From Paraburkholderia caribensis (lineage in GTDB: Bacteria; Pseudomonadota; Gammaproteobacteria; Burkholderiales; Burkholderiaceae), in contig NZ_CP026101.1 in the NCBI RefSeq assembly GCF_002902945.1, positions 2,852,001 to 2,916,000 on the forward strand: a stretch of DNA of 64,000 nucleotides, in the 5' to 3' direction. The notes under the pieces were generated by a model, which saw only the letters and a list, made by a program, of their open reading frames with translations, had not been told where the DNA came from and made no database searches. The translations under genes and the position numbers were made by a program. This document shows positions 52,585 to 62,120 of the stretch, in pieces (the first letter of the stretch is position 1; each line of letters opens with the position of its first letter).

Positions 52585-53439
52585 ATGGCTATCGAACAGT
52601 TCGGCGAATTCGTGCGCATCGAAACTGCACAAAAAAACCCAACTGCACAGAAACAGCAAGTTGCGCTCCCGGTTGATGCCGTCGCAACGATCGTCATCGA
52701 CCGCCCCGCGCGCCGCAACGCCATCGACCGTCCGACCGCGGAAGCCCTCGCCGCCGCGTTCCACCGCTTCGAGGCCAACGACGCGTGGCGCGCCGCCGTG
52801 CTGACGGGCGCGGGCGGCACGTTCTGCGCCGGAGCAGATCTCACTGCTCTCGAAGACGACCAACGGCGCAACGAATTGCACGCCGACGGCCGCGGCCCCG
52901 GTCCGATGGGACCGACCCGCATGGTGTTCACCAAGCCCGTCATCGCGGCGATTGCCGGCCATGCGGTGGCGGGCGGCCTGGAACTCGCGGCGATGTGCGA
53001 TCTGCGCGTAGTCGAAGCGGACTCCGTGCTGGGCGTGTTCTGCCGGCGCGTCGGCATTCCGCTGATCGATGGCGGGACAATCCGCCTGCCGCGTCTGATC
53101 GGCCAGTCGCGCGCGCTCGATCTGATCCTCACGGGCCGCGCCGTCACCGCCGACGAAGCGCTGGCGTTCGGCCTGGCCAACCGCGTCGTGCCGAAGGGCG
53201 CCGCGCGCGCCGCCGCCGAGCAGCTCGCCGCCGAACTGGCCGCGTTCCCGCAGGCGGCACTGCTGGCGGACCGCCGCTCCGTCTATGAAAACTCGCCGCT
53301 CGACGATCTGCCCGAAGCGCTGCGCCGCGAAGGCGCGGGCGGCTATGCGGCGGTGTTCTCGCAAGGCGTGGCGGGAGCGGCCGCGTTCGCCGCGGGCGCA
53401 GGCCGTCACGGCGCCTGGCTCGATAAAAAAGTCCCTTGA
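52585..53439 (+). CDS. crotonase / enoyl-CoA hydratase family protein
   Basis: A 284-residue crotonase-fold protein. Oxyanion-hole segments are present: ARRNAIDRPTAEAL, LTGAGGTFCAGADL and IAGHAVAGGLELAAMCDL. Of the two catalytic glutamates of true hydratases, the first (GGLELA) is kept, but the second, normally in a QPEI motif, is replaced in LGVFCRRVGIPLIDGGT. The protein may thus be a different crotonase (isomerase, hydrolase or lyase) rather than a beta-oxidation hydratase. Residues 12-28 are a short insertion rich in Gln and Lys. GGAG precedes the ATG. No fatty-acid operon surrounds it. Confidence 0.87.
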   Translation: MAIEQFGEFVRIETAQKNPTAQKQQVALPVDAVATIVIDRPARRNAIDRPTAEALAAAFHRFEANDAWRAAVLTGAGGTFCAGADLTALEDDQRRNELHADGRGPGPMGPTRMVFTKPVIAAIAGHAVAGGLELAAMCDLRVVEADSVLGVFCRRVGIPLIDGGTIRLPRLIGQSRALDLILTGRAVTADEALAFGLANRVVPKGAARAAAEQLAAELAAFPQAALLADRRSVYENSPLDDLPEALRREGAGGYAAVFSQGVAGAAAFAAGAGRHGAWLDKKVP

Positions 53440-53645
53440 AATAGGGGGTTTTTCGCTACGCAATCACATCGCAATCGACGAAATACAACAGTGCGCGAAG
53501 CAGACCGCACGGCTGTAATGGCTTAGGTACAATCCCCTACTGATTTACCCTTTGCCGGCGCACGCGCACTCGCCCCGAATACGCGCGACGGCAACGCGAA
53601 CGGCCTTCCCGTCCGCCGCCGCGATCCTCCCCTGAAAGTCCCATC

Positions 53646-54803
53646 ATGCCTTTGCCCCTGCTTGCTCTTGCCGTTGCCGCGTTCGGAATCGGTACCACCG
53701 AGTTCGTCATCATGGGGTTGCTGCCCGATGTCGCGCGCGATCTGAGCGTGTCGATTCCGGCGGCGGGCATGCTCGTGTCGGCGTATGCGCTCGGCGTGAC
53801 GATCGGCGCGCCGATCGTCGCGATCGCCGTCGCCAACATGCCGCGCAAGAAAGCGCTGATGAGCCTGATCGGCATCTTCATTCTCGGCAATCTGCTGTGC
53901 GCGATCGCGCCGGGCTACGCGGTGCTGATGGGCGCGCGCATCGTCACGGCGTTCTGTCACGGCGCGTTCTTCGGCATCGGCTCGGTCGTCGCGGCCGGCC
54001 TGGTGGCGCCGAACCGCCGCGCGCAGGCCATCGCGCTGATGTTCACGGGCCTCACGCTCGCCAACGTGCTCGGCGTGCCGCTCGGCACGGCACTCGGCCA
54101 GGCCGTCGGCTGGCGCGCCACCTTCTGGGCCGTCACGGGCATCGGCGTGATCGCGGCCATCGCGCTGGCGGTATGCCTGCCGTCGAAGATCGAGATGCAG
54201 AAGGCAAGCCTCGTCCACGAATTCACCGTGCTGAAGAACCCGCAGGTGCTGATGGTGCTCGGCACCAGCGTGCTGGCATCGGCGAGCCTGTTCTCGACCT
54301 TCACCTACATCACGCCGATCCTCGAAGACGTGACGGGCTTCACGCCTCACGCGGTGACGATGGTGCTGCTGCTGTTCGGTCTGGGGCTGACGGTCGGCAG
54401 CACGATCGGCGGCAAGCTCGCCGACTGGCGCCCGGTGCAATCGCTGCTGTCGTTTCTGCTGGCCATCGTCGCCATCCTGTCCGTCTTCGCGATGACGATG
54501 CACAGCGAAATCCCCGCCATGCTGACCATTTTCCTGTGGGGCGTCCTCGCGTTCGCGATCGTGCCGCCGCTGCAGATGCTGATCGTCGACCGCGCAAGCA
54601 GCGCGCCGAACCTCGCTTCGACGCTGAATCAGGGCGCCTTCAACCTCGGCAATGCGACGGGCGCGTGGCTCGGCGGGATGGCCATCGGCGCGGGCGCGCC
54701 GCTCACGTCGCTGCCGTGGGTCGGCGTCGCGACGGCGGCGGCCGCGGTCGCGCTGACGTGGTGGTCGGTGTCGCTCGACCGGCGCTTGCCCGTGGCGGGC
54801 TGA
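53646..54803 (+). CDS. MFS transporter, AraJ/YdhP-like
   Basis: A 385-residue inner-membrane protein with twelve predicted helices. MPLPLLALAVAAFGIGTTEFVIMGLLPDVA is the hallmark N-terminus of the DHA1 AraJ/YdhP group, followed by YALGVTIGAPIVAIAVANMPRKKAL and the central GKLADWR loop. Members export arabinose, purine nucleosides or drugs; the substrate here is unknown. The next MFS gene starts 84 bp downstream on the same strand, so the two may be cotranscribed. Confidence 0.9.
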   Translation: MPLPLLALAVAAFGIGTTEFVIMGLLPDVARDLSVSIPAAGMLVSAYALGVTIGAPIVAIAVANMPRKKALMSLIGIFILGNLLCAIAPGYAVLMGARIVTAFCHGAFFGIGSVVAAGLVAPNRRAQAIALMFTGLTLANVLGVPLGTALGQAVGWRATFWAVTGIGVIAAIALAVCLPSKIEMQKASLVHEFTVLKNPQVLMVLGTSVLASASLFSTFTYITPILEDVTGFTPHAVTMVLLLFGLGLTVGSTIGGKLADWRPVQSLLSFLLAIVAILSVFAMTMHSEIPAMLTIFLWGVLAFAIVPPLQMLIVDRASSAPNLASTLNQGAFNLGNATGAWLGGMAIGAGAPLTSLPWVGVATAAAAVALTWWSVSLDRRLPVAG

Positions 54804-54887
54804 GCGCGCCACCCGGTATATCCGCAGCGTGCACCTTGCCATCACAAGGTGCGCGTGACTTGCGGGCGGTGTAGCATCTCGCCCGAT

Positions 54888-56045
54888 ATGAAAGTCGTCT
54901 TCTCCCGTGATTTCCTCGCGCTGATCCTGAGCGTGGCCGTGGTCGGCCTCGGCAGCGGCGCAACACTTCCCCTCACCGCCCTCGCGCTGACGCAAGCGGG
55001 CTACGGCACGGATGTCGTCGGCCTGCTGACGGCCGCCCAGGCGGGCGGCGGCCTGCTCGTCGTGCCGATCGCCGGCTGGCTCGCGGCGCGCTGCGGCGGC
55101 CGCCAGGCGATCATCGGCTCGGTGCTGATCGTCGCGATCGCCACCGCGCTGATGCAGCTCACCGCCGATCTGTTCGTCTGGGCCGTGCTGCGCGCGCTGT
55201 GCGGCGCGGCGCTGATGCTGCTCTTCACGATCGGCGAAGCATGGGTCAACCAGCTTGCCGACGATGCCTCGCGCGGCCGAGTCGTCGCAATCTACGCGAC
55301 CAACTTCACGCTGTTCCAGATGGCGGGGCCCGTGCTCGTCAGTCAGATCGCGCGGTTCGATCACTGGCGCTTTCTGATCTGCGGCGCGATCTTTCTGATT
55401 GCGCTGCCCGTGCTGTCGATGATCCGTTCGGCGCCGCACGCGTCCGACGAACACGAGCCGCACGGCAGCTGGCGGCACGTGTTGCCGCAAATGCCCGCGC
55501 TCGTGATCGGCACGGGTTTTTTTGCGCTGTTCGACACGATCGCGCTGTCGCTGATGCCGCTCTTCGCGATGGCGCACGGTATTCCGGGCGAAGTGGCCGT
55601 GCTGTTCGCTTCCGCGCTGCTGCTCGGCGACACGACCATGCAGTTCCCCATCGGCTGGCTCGCCGACCGGCTCGGGCGCGAGCGCGTGCATATCGGCTGC
55701 GCCGTGCTGGTCGTCGTGCTGCTGCCGCTGTTGCCGTGGGCCGTGCAGTCGCCGTGGCTGTGCTGGCCGCTGCTCTATGTGCTCGGCGCGGCGGCGGGCG
55801 CGATCTATACGCTGTCGCTCGTTGCGTGCGGCGAGCGCTTTCGTGGCGTGGCGCTGGTGTCGGCGAGTTCGCTGGTCGGCGCGTCGTGGAGTATCGCCAG
55901 CTTTGGCGGGCCGCTGATCGCGGGCGCGCTGATGAAGAGCGTCGGCAACGACGCGATGATCGGCGTGGTGCTCGCGAGCGCGTTGGCGTTTCTCGCGGCG
56001 GCGTTGTGGGAAAAGCGGCGCGGCGTGGTGAACGCGGCTCCATAA
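54888..56045 (+). CDS. MFS transporter, YcaD-like
   Basis: A 385-residue inner-membrane protein with twelve predicted helices. The pattern GSGATLPLTALALTQAGYGTDVVGLLTAAQAGGG, RALCGAALMLLFTIGEAWVNQLA and PIGWLADRLGRERVH (MFS loop) matches YcaD-like permeases of unknown substrate. The start MKVVFSRDFL at 54888 is preferred; the upstream frame has Cys/Arg-rich non-membrane sequence. Convergent with fahA; a hairpin lies between them. Confidence 0.87.
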   Translation: MKVVFSRDFLALILSVAVVGLGSGATLPLTALALTQAGYGTDVVGLLTAAQAGGGLLVVPIAGWLAARCGGRQAIIGSVLIVAIATALMQLTADLFVWAVLRALCGAALMLLFTIGEAWVNQLADDASRGRVVAIYATNFTLFQMAGPVLVSQIARFDHWRFLICGAIFLIALPVLSMIRSAPHASDEHEPHGSWRHVLPQMPALVIGTGFFALFDTIALSLMPLFAMAHGIPGEVAVLFASALLLGDTTMQFPIGWLADRLGRERVHIGCAVLVVVLLPLLPWAVQSPWLCWPLLYVLGAAAGAIYTLSLVACGERFRGVALVSASSLVGASWSIASFGGPLIAGALMKSVGNDAMIGVVLASALAFLAAALWEKRRGVVNAAP

Positions 56046-56054
56046 AACGCAAGA

Positions 56055-56086
56055 AATCCGCGCGGGCATGACGCCACGCGCGGATT
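56055..56086. terminator. bidirectional hairpin between MFS gene and fahA
   Basis: A perfect 10-bp inverted repeat AATCCGCGCG / CGCGCGGATT with a 12-base loop, located between the two convergent stop codons (56045 and 56112). No long T-run, so efficiency is uncertain. Confidence 0.45.
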
Positions 56087-56111
56087 GGACAGGCGATGTG
56101 CCGTCAGAGCG

Positions 56112-57422
56112 TTACTGATGCGCCGGCAAAATCTCGCCGACGCACTTGCCGAAGCCGACGCGATACCCGTCGCCCTGACACCATCCCGCGAGCGTCAGTT
56201 CGTCGCCGTCTTCGATGAACCCGCGCGTTCCGCCCTCCTTCAGTTGCAGCGGGTTCTTGCCGTTCCAGGTCAGTTCCAGCAGGCTGCCGAACGAATCGTC
56301 GGTGGGGCCGCTGATCGTGCCCGAACCCATCAGATCGCCGACCCGCGTATTGCAGCCCGACACCGTGTGATGCGCGAGTTGCTGCGCCATCGTCCAGTAC
56401 ATGTGGCGGAAATTCGTGCGCGAGATGGTCGTTGCTTCTTTCGCGCCTTGCGGTTTGAGCAGCACTTCGAGCGAAATGTCGAAGGCGTGCTCGCCAGCGT
56501 GGCGCAGATACTCGAGCGGCTGCGGGTCCTGCGCGGGCTGCGCGACACGGAACGGTTCGAGCGCGTCGAGCGTGACGATCCACGGCGAGATGGTCGTCGC
56601 GAAACCCTTGGAGTTGAACGGGCCGAGCGGCACGTATTCCCATTGCTGGATATCGCGCGCGCTCCAGTCGTTCAGCAGCACCATGCCGAAGATGTGATCT
56701 TCCGCATCCCCGCACCTGATCGGCTCGCCAAGCGCATTGCCGCGACCGACGATGAAGCCCGTCTCCAGTTCGATATCGAGCTTGCGGCACGCGCCGAAGA
56801 CAGGGCGCTCCTGATCGGGCAGCTTCAACTGGCCGTTCGGGCGACGCACGGGCGTGCCGCTCACCACCACCGACGAAGCGCGTCCGTTGTACCCGATCGG
56901 AATCTCCAGCCAGTTCGGCAGCAACGCGTTCTTCGGATCGCGGAACATCGAGCCGACATTCGTCGCGTGTTCCTTCGACGAATAAAAGTCCGTATAGCCC
57001 GGAATCTGCACGGGCATATGGAGCGTCGCGTCGGCCTGACGGATCAGTGCGCGGCTTCGCAGTTCGGCGTCGTCGCGCAGCGTCGCGTGATCGCGCGACA
57101 GCAGCTTGCTCAACTGGATACGCACACTGCGCCAGGTGTCGCGGCCTGACGCGATGAAATCGTTCAGCGCGTCGCGCACGAACACGCTGTCACCCGCGCC
57201 CGACGACGGGACCGTCAGCAGGCCCGCGCTGTCGAGCGCGGCCAGATCGACGATGTAGTCGCCGATCGCGACGCCCGCGCGGCGCGTCGCATTGAGCCCG
57301 TCGCTGAAAATGCCGAACGGCAGGTTCTGGATCGGGAAATCGCAGGACGGATCGTTCGCCGACTCGACCCAACTTTTGCGCGACGCGTCGAGCGTCGCCT
57401 GAAGATCGCTCGATGCGTTCAT
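56112..57422 (-). CDS. fahA: fumarylacetoacetase
   Basis: A 436-residue enzyme hydrolysing fumarylacetoacetate to fumarate and acetoacetate, the last step of tyrosine/homogentisate breakdown. The active-site His is in YTDFYSSKEHATNVGSMFRD; metal ligands lie around LDIELETGFIVGRGN and FGMVLLNDWSARDIQQWEYVPLGPFNSKG; MGSGTISGPTDDSFGSLLEL is also conserved. The ATG overlaps the hmgA stop (ATGA), showing translational coupling. The maleylacetoacetate isomerase needed between the two enzymes is not in this window. Confidence 0.96.
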   Translation of the reverse strand: MNASSDLQATLDASRKSWVESANDPSCDFPIQNLPFGIFSDGLNATRRAGVAIGDYIVDLAALDSAGLLTVPSSGAGDSVFVRDALNDFIASGRDTWRSVRIQLSKLLSRDHATLRDDAELRSRALIRQADATLHMPVQIPGYTDFYSSKEHATNVGSMFRDPKNALLPNWLEIPIGYNGRASSVVVSGTPVRRPNGQLKLPDQERPVFGACRKLDIELETGFIVGRGNALGEPIRCGDAEDHIFGMVLLNDWSARDIQQWEYVPLGPFNSKGFATTISPWIVTLDALEPFRVAQPAQDPQPLEYLRHAGEHAFDISLEVLLKPQGAKEATTISRTNFRHMYWTMAQQLAHHTVSGCNTRVGDLMGSGTISGPTDDSFGSLLELTWNGKNPLQLKEGGTRGFIEDGDELTLAGWCQGDGYRVGFGKCVGEILPAHQ

Positions 57423-58741
57423 CGTTGCTCCGGATTGAAGTGTTTCTTGAGACCTTGCCAGCACTCGTAGTAATGCGCCTGAAGCTGCGCCGTTTCGAGC
57501 GCGAAGCGGGTCGGCTTGAGCAGCGTGCGCGTCTCGAACATGAAGGCCATCGTGTTGTCGACCTTGATCGGCTTGCTGGTGTCGATATTCGACGCCTTCT
57601 CGAACGTCTCGGCGTCCGGGCCGTGGCCCGACATGCAGTTGTGCAGGCTCCCGCCGCCCGGCACGAAACCTTCTGCTTTCGCGTCGTACGCGCCGTGCAC
57701 AAGACCCATGTACTCGCTCGCGACATTGCGATGGAACCACGGCGGGCGGAACGTATCTTCGGCGGCCAGCCAGCGCGGCGGGAAGATCACGAAGTCGATC
57801 GAATCGACGCCCGGCGTGTCGCTTTGCGATTGCAGCACGAGGAAGATCGATGGGTCCGGGTGGTCGTAGCTGATCGAACCGATCGTATTGAAATGGCGAA
57901 GATCGTATTTGTACGGCGCGTAGTTGCCGTGCCACGCGACCACGTCGAGCGGCGAATGACCGATGTCCGCGCGCCACAAATGTCCGTTCAGCTTCGCAAC
58001 CAGCTCGAAGTCGCCTTCGCGGTCTTCATACGCGGCGTGCGGCGTGAGGAAATCGCGCGGATTCGCGAGACCGTTCGAGCCGATCGGACCGAGGTCGGGC
58101 AGGCGCAACAGCGCGCCGAAGTTTTCGCAAATGTAGCCGCTGGCTTTTCCATCCGGCAGCGCCACCGAAAAACGCACGCCGCGCGGAATCACCGCAATTT
58201 CGAAGGGCTCGACGTCGAGCTTGCCCATCTCCGTGAAGAGGGCGAGACGCCCGGCTTGCGGCACGATCAGCAGCTCGCCGTCGGCGTTGTAGAAGTAGCG
58301 GTCCTGCATCGACTGGTTGGCGGCGTACACGTGGATCGCGCAGCCGCTCATCGCTTCCGCCGCGCCGTTGCCCGCCATCGTCACCCAGCCGTCGATGAAA
58401 TCGGTCGGCTCGGCGGGCATCGGCAGCGGGTCCCAGCGCAACTGGTTGGGCGGCGTGGGCGGCACGTCGGCGAAATTCGCCACGAGCCGGTGCGACGGCA
58501 GCGCCGTGAACGGCTGATGCACGGCAGCGGGACGAATGCGATACAGCCACGAGCGCCGGTTATGGCCACGCGGCGCGGTGAACGCGGTGCCCGACAGCTG
58601 CTCCGCGTACAGGCCATAAGGCGCGCGCTGCGGCGAGTTGCGGCCCTGCGGCAGCGCGCCGGGCAACGCTTCCGTGGCGAATTCGTTGGCGAAGCCGGAC
58701 TGATAGCCCGGCTGGATTTCGCGTCGTGTGGATGATTCCAT
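57419..58741 (-). CDS. hmgA: homogentisate 1,2-dioxygenase
   Basis: A 440-residue Fe(II) dioxygenase opening the ring of homogentisate to maleylacetoacetate. Family signatures: GYQSGFANEFATEALPGALPQGRNSPQRAPYGLYAEQLSG-type N-terminus (only partly quoted), VAWHGNYAPYKYDLRHFNTI, PPRWLAAEDTFRPPWFHRNVASEYMG with iron-ligand His and Glu, and the C-terminal SGHGPDAETFEKA. GGAG precedes the ATG. It is followed directly by fahA and preceded by an aromatic-acid transporter gene 19 bp upstream, so the three form a leftward operon. Confidence 0.96.
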   Translation of the reverse strand: MESSTRREIQPGYQSGFANEFATEALPGALPQGRNSPQRAPYGLYAEQLSGTAFTAPRGHNRRSWLYRIRPAAVHQPFTALPSHRLVANFADVPPTPPNQLRWDPLPMPAEPTDFIDGWVTMAGNGAAEAMSGCAIHVYAANQSMQDRYFYNADGELLIVPQAGRLALFTEMGKLDVEPFEIAVIPRGVRFSVALPDGKASGYICENFGALLRLPDLGPIGSNGLANPRDFLTPHAAYEDREGDFELVAKLNGHLWRADIGHSPLDVVAWHGNYAPYKYDLRHFNTIGSISYDHPDPSIFLVLQSQSDTPGVDSIDFVIFPPRWLAAEDTFRPPWFHRNVASEYMGLVHGAYDAKAEGFVPGGGSLHNCMSGHGPDAETFEKASNIDTSKPIKVDNTMAFMFETRTLLKPTRFALETAQLQAHYYECWQGLKKHFNPEQR

Positions 58742-58760
58742 GCAAAGTCTCCAATGAATC

Positions 58761-60119
58761 TCAAGCGGGCTGCGCTTTGGCCGGGCCGCCGCGCCGGCGC
58801 GTGGCGGCGGCGAGCGTCAGCACCAGCAGCGCGGAACCCAGCACGGGCAAGGCGGCCGCGTGAAACAGCTGCGCGTTGCTCCAGTTCAGCGCAATCAGCT
58901 GTCCGCCGACGAGCGGCCCGATCACCGAGCCGATCCGGCCAATGCCGAGGCTCCAGCCGATCCCCGTCGAACGCAGGGTGGTGGGATAGAAGTGTCCTGC
59001 GAGCGCATTGACGGCCGGCTGTCCGCCGACGATGCAAAAGCCGCCTATGAACACGGCAGCCAGCAGCCACGCGAGTGCATGCGACACCGTGCCGATCGCG
59101 CCGACGCTCACCGCGCCGAGCGCGAAGCACGCGAACAGCACACGCACGAAGCCGAAACGTTCGATGAACCAGCCGAGCAGCAGCGTGCCGATCACGCCGC
59201 CCGTCTGCAGCACGGTGCCGACGATGACGGCTGTGGACGGCGAGTAGCCTGCGTCGCGCATCACGGTCGGCAGCCAGTTCGACAGGAAGTACAGATCGAT
59301 CAGGTTCATGAAGCTGATGCCCCAGAGGATCAGCGTGACGGGCGCACGCCCCGCGCGGAACAGTTCGGCGACGGGCGCGCCGCCGCCGGCCTTTTCCTGC
59401 ACGACGAGGCGCGTCGCAGGACCGACGCCGAGCGACGGATCGAACCTGGCCAGCCACTGACGCGCGCGCTCATGGCGGCCCTTCAGCACGAGAAATTGCA
59501 GCGACTCGGGCAGCGCGGCGAGCATCGCCACGGCGAGCACCAACGGCACCGCGCCGCCAACCCAGAATACCGCGCGCCAGCCGTACGCGGGAATCAGCGC
59601 CGCGCTGATGAAGCCGCCGATGGCCGCGCCGAGCGTGAAACCGCACGACACCAGCATCATCCGCTTGACGCGGTGCGCGGGCGTCGAAAACTCGCCGACC
59701 AGCGCCATCGCATTGGGCATGATGCAGCCGAGGCCCAGCCCCGTGATGAACCGCAGCGCGATCAGCGCCGGAATGGTCGAGACGAACGGCGTCGCGAGCA
59801 TCGACAGCGCGAAGAAGAACGTCGAGCCGATCAGCACCGGGCGCCGTCCGATCCGGTCCGCCAGCACGGACAGCCCGAGCGCGCCCAGCAGCATGCCGAA
59901 CAGGCTTGCGCTGAACACCGGCCCGAGCGCCGCCTTCGATACATGCCATTCGCCGATCACGCTCGGCGCAACGTAACCCATGGCTTGCGCATCGAAACCG
60001 TCGATCACGAGGCACAGCCCGCATAGCACGAGCAGCATCAACTGAAACGTCGGCCGGTGGCCGTCGGCCAGCGCGCGCTCGACTTCGATCACATCGGCAG
60101 ACCGGTGGAGTTCGCTCAT
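58761..60119 (-). CDS. aromatic acid:H+ symporter (AAHS family MFS)
   Basis: A 452-residue inner-membrane protein with twelve predicted helices. The AAHS signature is in helix 1 (CLVIDGFDAQAMGYVAPSVI), and the loop 2-3 motif is LGLSVLADRIGRRPVLIGS. Related proteins (PcaK, BenK, MhpT) import aromatic acids. The position directly upstream of hmgA-fahA suggests uptake of a homogentisate precursor or similar acid (inference). AGGA lies upstream of the ATG. It is divergent from the EAL-like gene; the 147-bp gap is AT-rich and should hold the operon promoter. Confidence 0.9.
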   Translation of the reverse strand: MSELHRSADVIEVERALADGHRPTFQLMLLVLCGLCLVIDGFDAQAMGYVAPSVIGEWHVSKAALGPVFSASLFGMLLGALGLSVLADRIGRRPVLIGSTFFFALSMLATPFVSTIPALIALRFITGLGLGCIMPNAMALVGEFSTPAHRVKRMMLVSCGFTLGAAIGGFISAALIPAYGWRAVFWVGGAVPLVLAVAMLAALPESLQFLVLKGRHERARQWLARFDPSLGVGPATRLVVQEKAGGGAPVAELFRAGRAPVTLILWGISFMNLIDLYFLSNWLPTVMRDAGYSPSTAVIVGTVLQTGGVIGTLLLGWFIERFGFVRVLFACFALGAVSVGAIGTVSHALAWLLAAVFIGGFCIVGGQPAVNALAGHFYPTTLRSTGIGWSLGIGRIGSVIGPLVGGQLIALNWSNAQLFHAAALPVLGSALLVLTLAAATRRRGGPAKAQPA

Positions 60120-60266
60120 CTTTCGCTTCCTGCGGAACGGGGATAAAAAGGCTGGAGCAAGAATTTACGAATAGTAAAACAGATTCCGATTAGTGAAATT
60201 AACGTAAACCCTCGATCAGGCATCGATCGCCACACGAATGGCGAAATCCATATCAGTATTTGGTGC

Positions 60267-61178
60267 ATGAAAGAGCGGCTGCCGCTGCTACCATCGAAGC
60301 GTGCGGCGCCCCGCCGCGACCCAAGTCCGCTCCCCACCCACGTATTCATGATCCCGCTGACCATTCCCGAACTCGTCGAACGCGCTTCCACTCACCCGTT
60401 TCTCGGCGAGCATCTGAGAATGGGCACAGGCCCGCGCAGCGGCGAAGCCATCGCGACTTACGGCGACGTCGAACTCGGCAGCAGCTACGAGCCGATCTTC
60501 GACATTTCGGTGCATGCGCTCGCGCAGTCACTGTCGTCGTCGCCGGATAGCGCGGACCGTTTCGGCGATGAACTCGGGGTCCAGGCCGTCACGCAACTGG
60601 CCGACGGCACCCCGCTCGACAGCTTCGACCCGTTCGACCACGTGCCCGACGACCAGCAACTGGTCGCGCTCGACCGGATGTCGCGCGCGATGCACGCCGT
60701 CAACTTCTTCGGCCCGCAGCGGCACGGCCTGCTGTTTCTGCGCGTGCACGAACGGCTGCTGAAAAGCGTGCGGTACGACCACGGCCGGCATTTCTCGGCT
60801 GTGCTGATGTCATTCGGGTTGAATCCGTCGCGAGTCGTGATCGAGTTGCCGCCTGCGGCGGTCGCGCATAAGACGTTTCTTGGTTATCTGACCAAGAGTT
60901 ATCAGCACTACGGATTCAAGGTGGCCGGCAATCTGCCGAACGCGGGGCAGATCCTGTCCGTGTCGGACATGGCGAGGTTGGACTTCATCAAGATGGACGC
61001 CGCTTCGGCGTTGCGCGATTCGATGGTGAAGCCGCTGGTCAGCTATGCGAATCGGCTAAAAATTCCGTTGATCTTCAATCGCGTGGCGACTGAAGCGCAG
61101 TTCGATCTGCTGCAGCAATACGATGTGCGATTCGTGCAGGGGCCGTTGTTCGTCGTGCACGCGAACCGGGCGGCTTAA
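60267..61178 (+). CDS. degenerate EAL-domain protein, probably non-catalytic
   Basis: A 303-residue cytosolic protein. The fold of an EAL (c-di-GMP phosphodiesterase) domain can be followed: SSYEPIFDISV at the start, VVIELPPAAV, FKVAGNLPNAGQIL, LDFIKMDAA and VRFVQGPLF at the end. The catalytic residues are gone: the EAL motif reads HAL, the DDFGTG loop is GNLPNAG, and ELPP replaces the ETE-type motif. A substrate-free binding or regulatory role is likely. No strong ribosome-binding site is seen at either possible start (60267 or 60348). The stop overlaps the convergent iclR-type stop within TTAA. Confidence 0.75.
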   Translation: MKERLPLLPSKRAAPRRDPSPLPTHVFMIPLTIPELVERASTHPFLGEHLRMGTGPRSGEAIATYGDVELGSSYEPIFDISVHALAQSLSSSPDSADRFGDELGVQAVTQLADGTPLDSFDPFDHVPDDQQLVALDRMSRAMHAVNFFGPQRHGLLFLRVHERLLKSVRYDHGRHFSAVLMSFGLNPSRVVIELPPAAVAHKTFLGYLTKSYQHYGFKVAGNLPNAGQILSVSDMARLDFIKMDAASALRDSMVKPLVSYANRLKIPLIFNRVATEAQFDLLQQYDVRFVQGPLFVVHANRAA

Positions 61179-61999
61179 GCTCGCTCCGGGGCCGGCCCCA
61201 GACGCCGCGCCAACGCTTTCAGACGCGGCGCGACCAGTTCCCGAAACACGCCCTCCCCCATCGACGACGCCGGGCCGCTGCAGCTCAGCACCAGCAGCCG
61301 CCCATCGCGCGGATCGCTGAACGGCACGGCCACGGCATTGACGTCATCGTGCCAGTCGCGAAACGAATAGCAGCAGCCCTCGGTCGCGAATGCGTCGATC
61401 TCCGCTTGCGCCTGGACCACCAGTTGCGCGCCTTCGTCGCCCGCTGCCCGCTGCAGTTCGGCGAGCAGCGCGGCGCGCGCGTCGGCGGATTGCACGGCGA
61501 GATACGCGCGGCCCATTGAGCTCGTCAGCATCGACAGCTTCGACCCGGATGCGAGCCCGAGCGTGAGCGCCGTCTCGCTGCGAATCGTCTCCAGATAGAT
61601 CATGTCCAGACCGTCCCGGCAACCGAGCGACACGGCCGCGCCGACCTCGCGCGCGAAGTCGCGCATATGCGGCCGCGCGAGTTCGAGCGTGTCGGTGCCG
61701 GACAGCAGCGCAAAACCGAGCGACAGCACGCCGGCATCGAGCGCGTACTTGCCGAGCGCCTCGTCGAAGCGCAGGTAGCCGAGCACCGTCAGCGTGTACG
61801 CGAGGCGGTTCACCGTCGCCTTCGGCAAGCCCGTGCGCTCGACGAAGTCGCGGTTGCCCAGCAGCGTCTCGCCCGGACGGAACGCGCGCAGGAGATCGAG
61901 CCCGCGAGCCAGCGCGACGACGAATTTGCGCTCGTCGACGGGATCGGCGATGCGCTCAGACGCGGACGTTGGGGATGTTATGGATGCAGGTTTCGACAT
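61175..61999 (-). CDS. IclR-family transcriptional regulator
   Basis: A 274-residue regulator. The N-terminal winged helix (FVVALARGLDLLRAFRPGETLLGNRDFVERTGLPKATVNRLAYTLTVLGYLRF) is standard for IclR, and the C-terminal effector domain has DMIYLETIRSETALTLGLASG, SSMGRAYLAVQ and GCCYSFRDWHDDVNAVAVPF. It is divergent from gcdH with 121 bp between the starts, the typical position for a regulator of that gene. It could also affect the nearby homogentisate genes. Confidence 0.92.
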   Translation of the reverse strand: MSKPASITSPTSASERIADPVDERKFVVALARGLDLLRAFRPGETLLGNRDFVERTGLPKATVNRLAYTLTVLGYLRFDEALGKYALDAGVLSLGFALLSGTDTLELARPHMRDFAREVGAAVSLGCRDGLDMIYLETIRSETALTLGLASGSKLSMLTSSMGRAYLAVQSADARAALLAELQRAAGDEGAQLVVQAQAEIDAFATEGCCYSFRDWHDDVNAVAVPFSDPRDGRLLVLSCSGPASSMGEGVFRELVAPRLKALARRLGPAPERA

Positions 62000-62120
62000 C
62001 GGGTGCTAAACTCAGTCGTCGTTTTGCAAAACATTGTTTCGCAGAGCGGAACTCAAGTCAAGCACGAGATCAGCATGCGGCGTTTCGGTGCGCCGCGCTG
62101 ATCGGTCCAGGAGATACGTC

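Noticed and set aside
53424..53453. Possible terminator after the crotonase gene (A-run, CCC/GGG, T-run)
   Set aside because: The stem has internal mismatches and covers the stop codon, so pairing is too weak to call.
53523..56069. 848-codon minus-strand frame opposite two MFS genes
   Set aside because: Composition is extreme in Arg, His, Asp and Gln with no motif; both MFS genes on the other strand are convincing.
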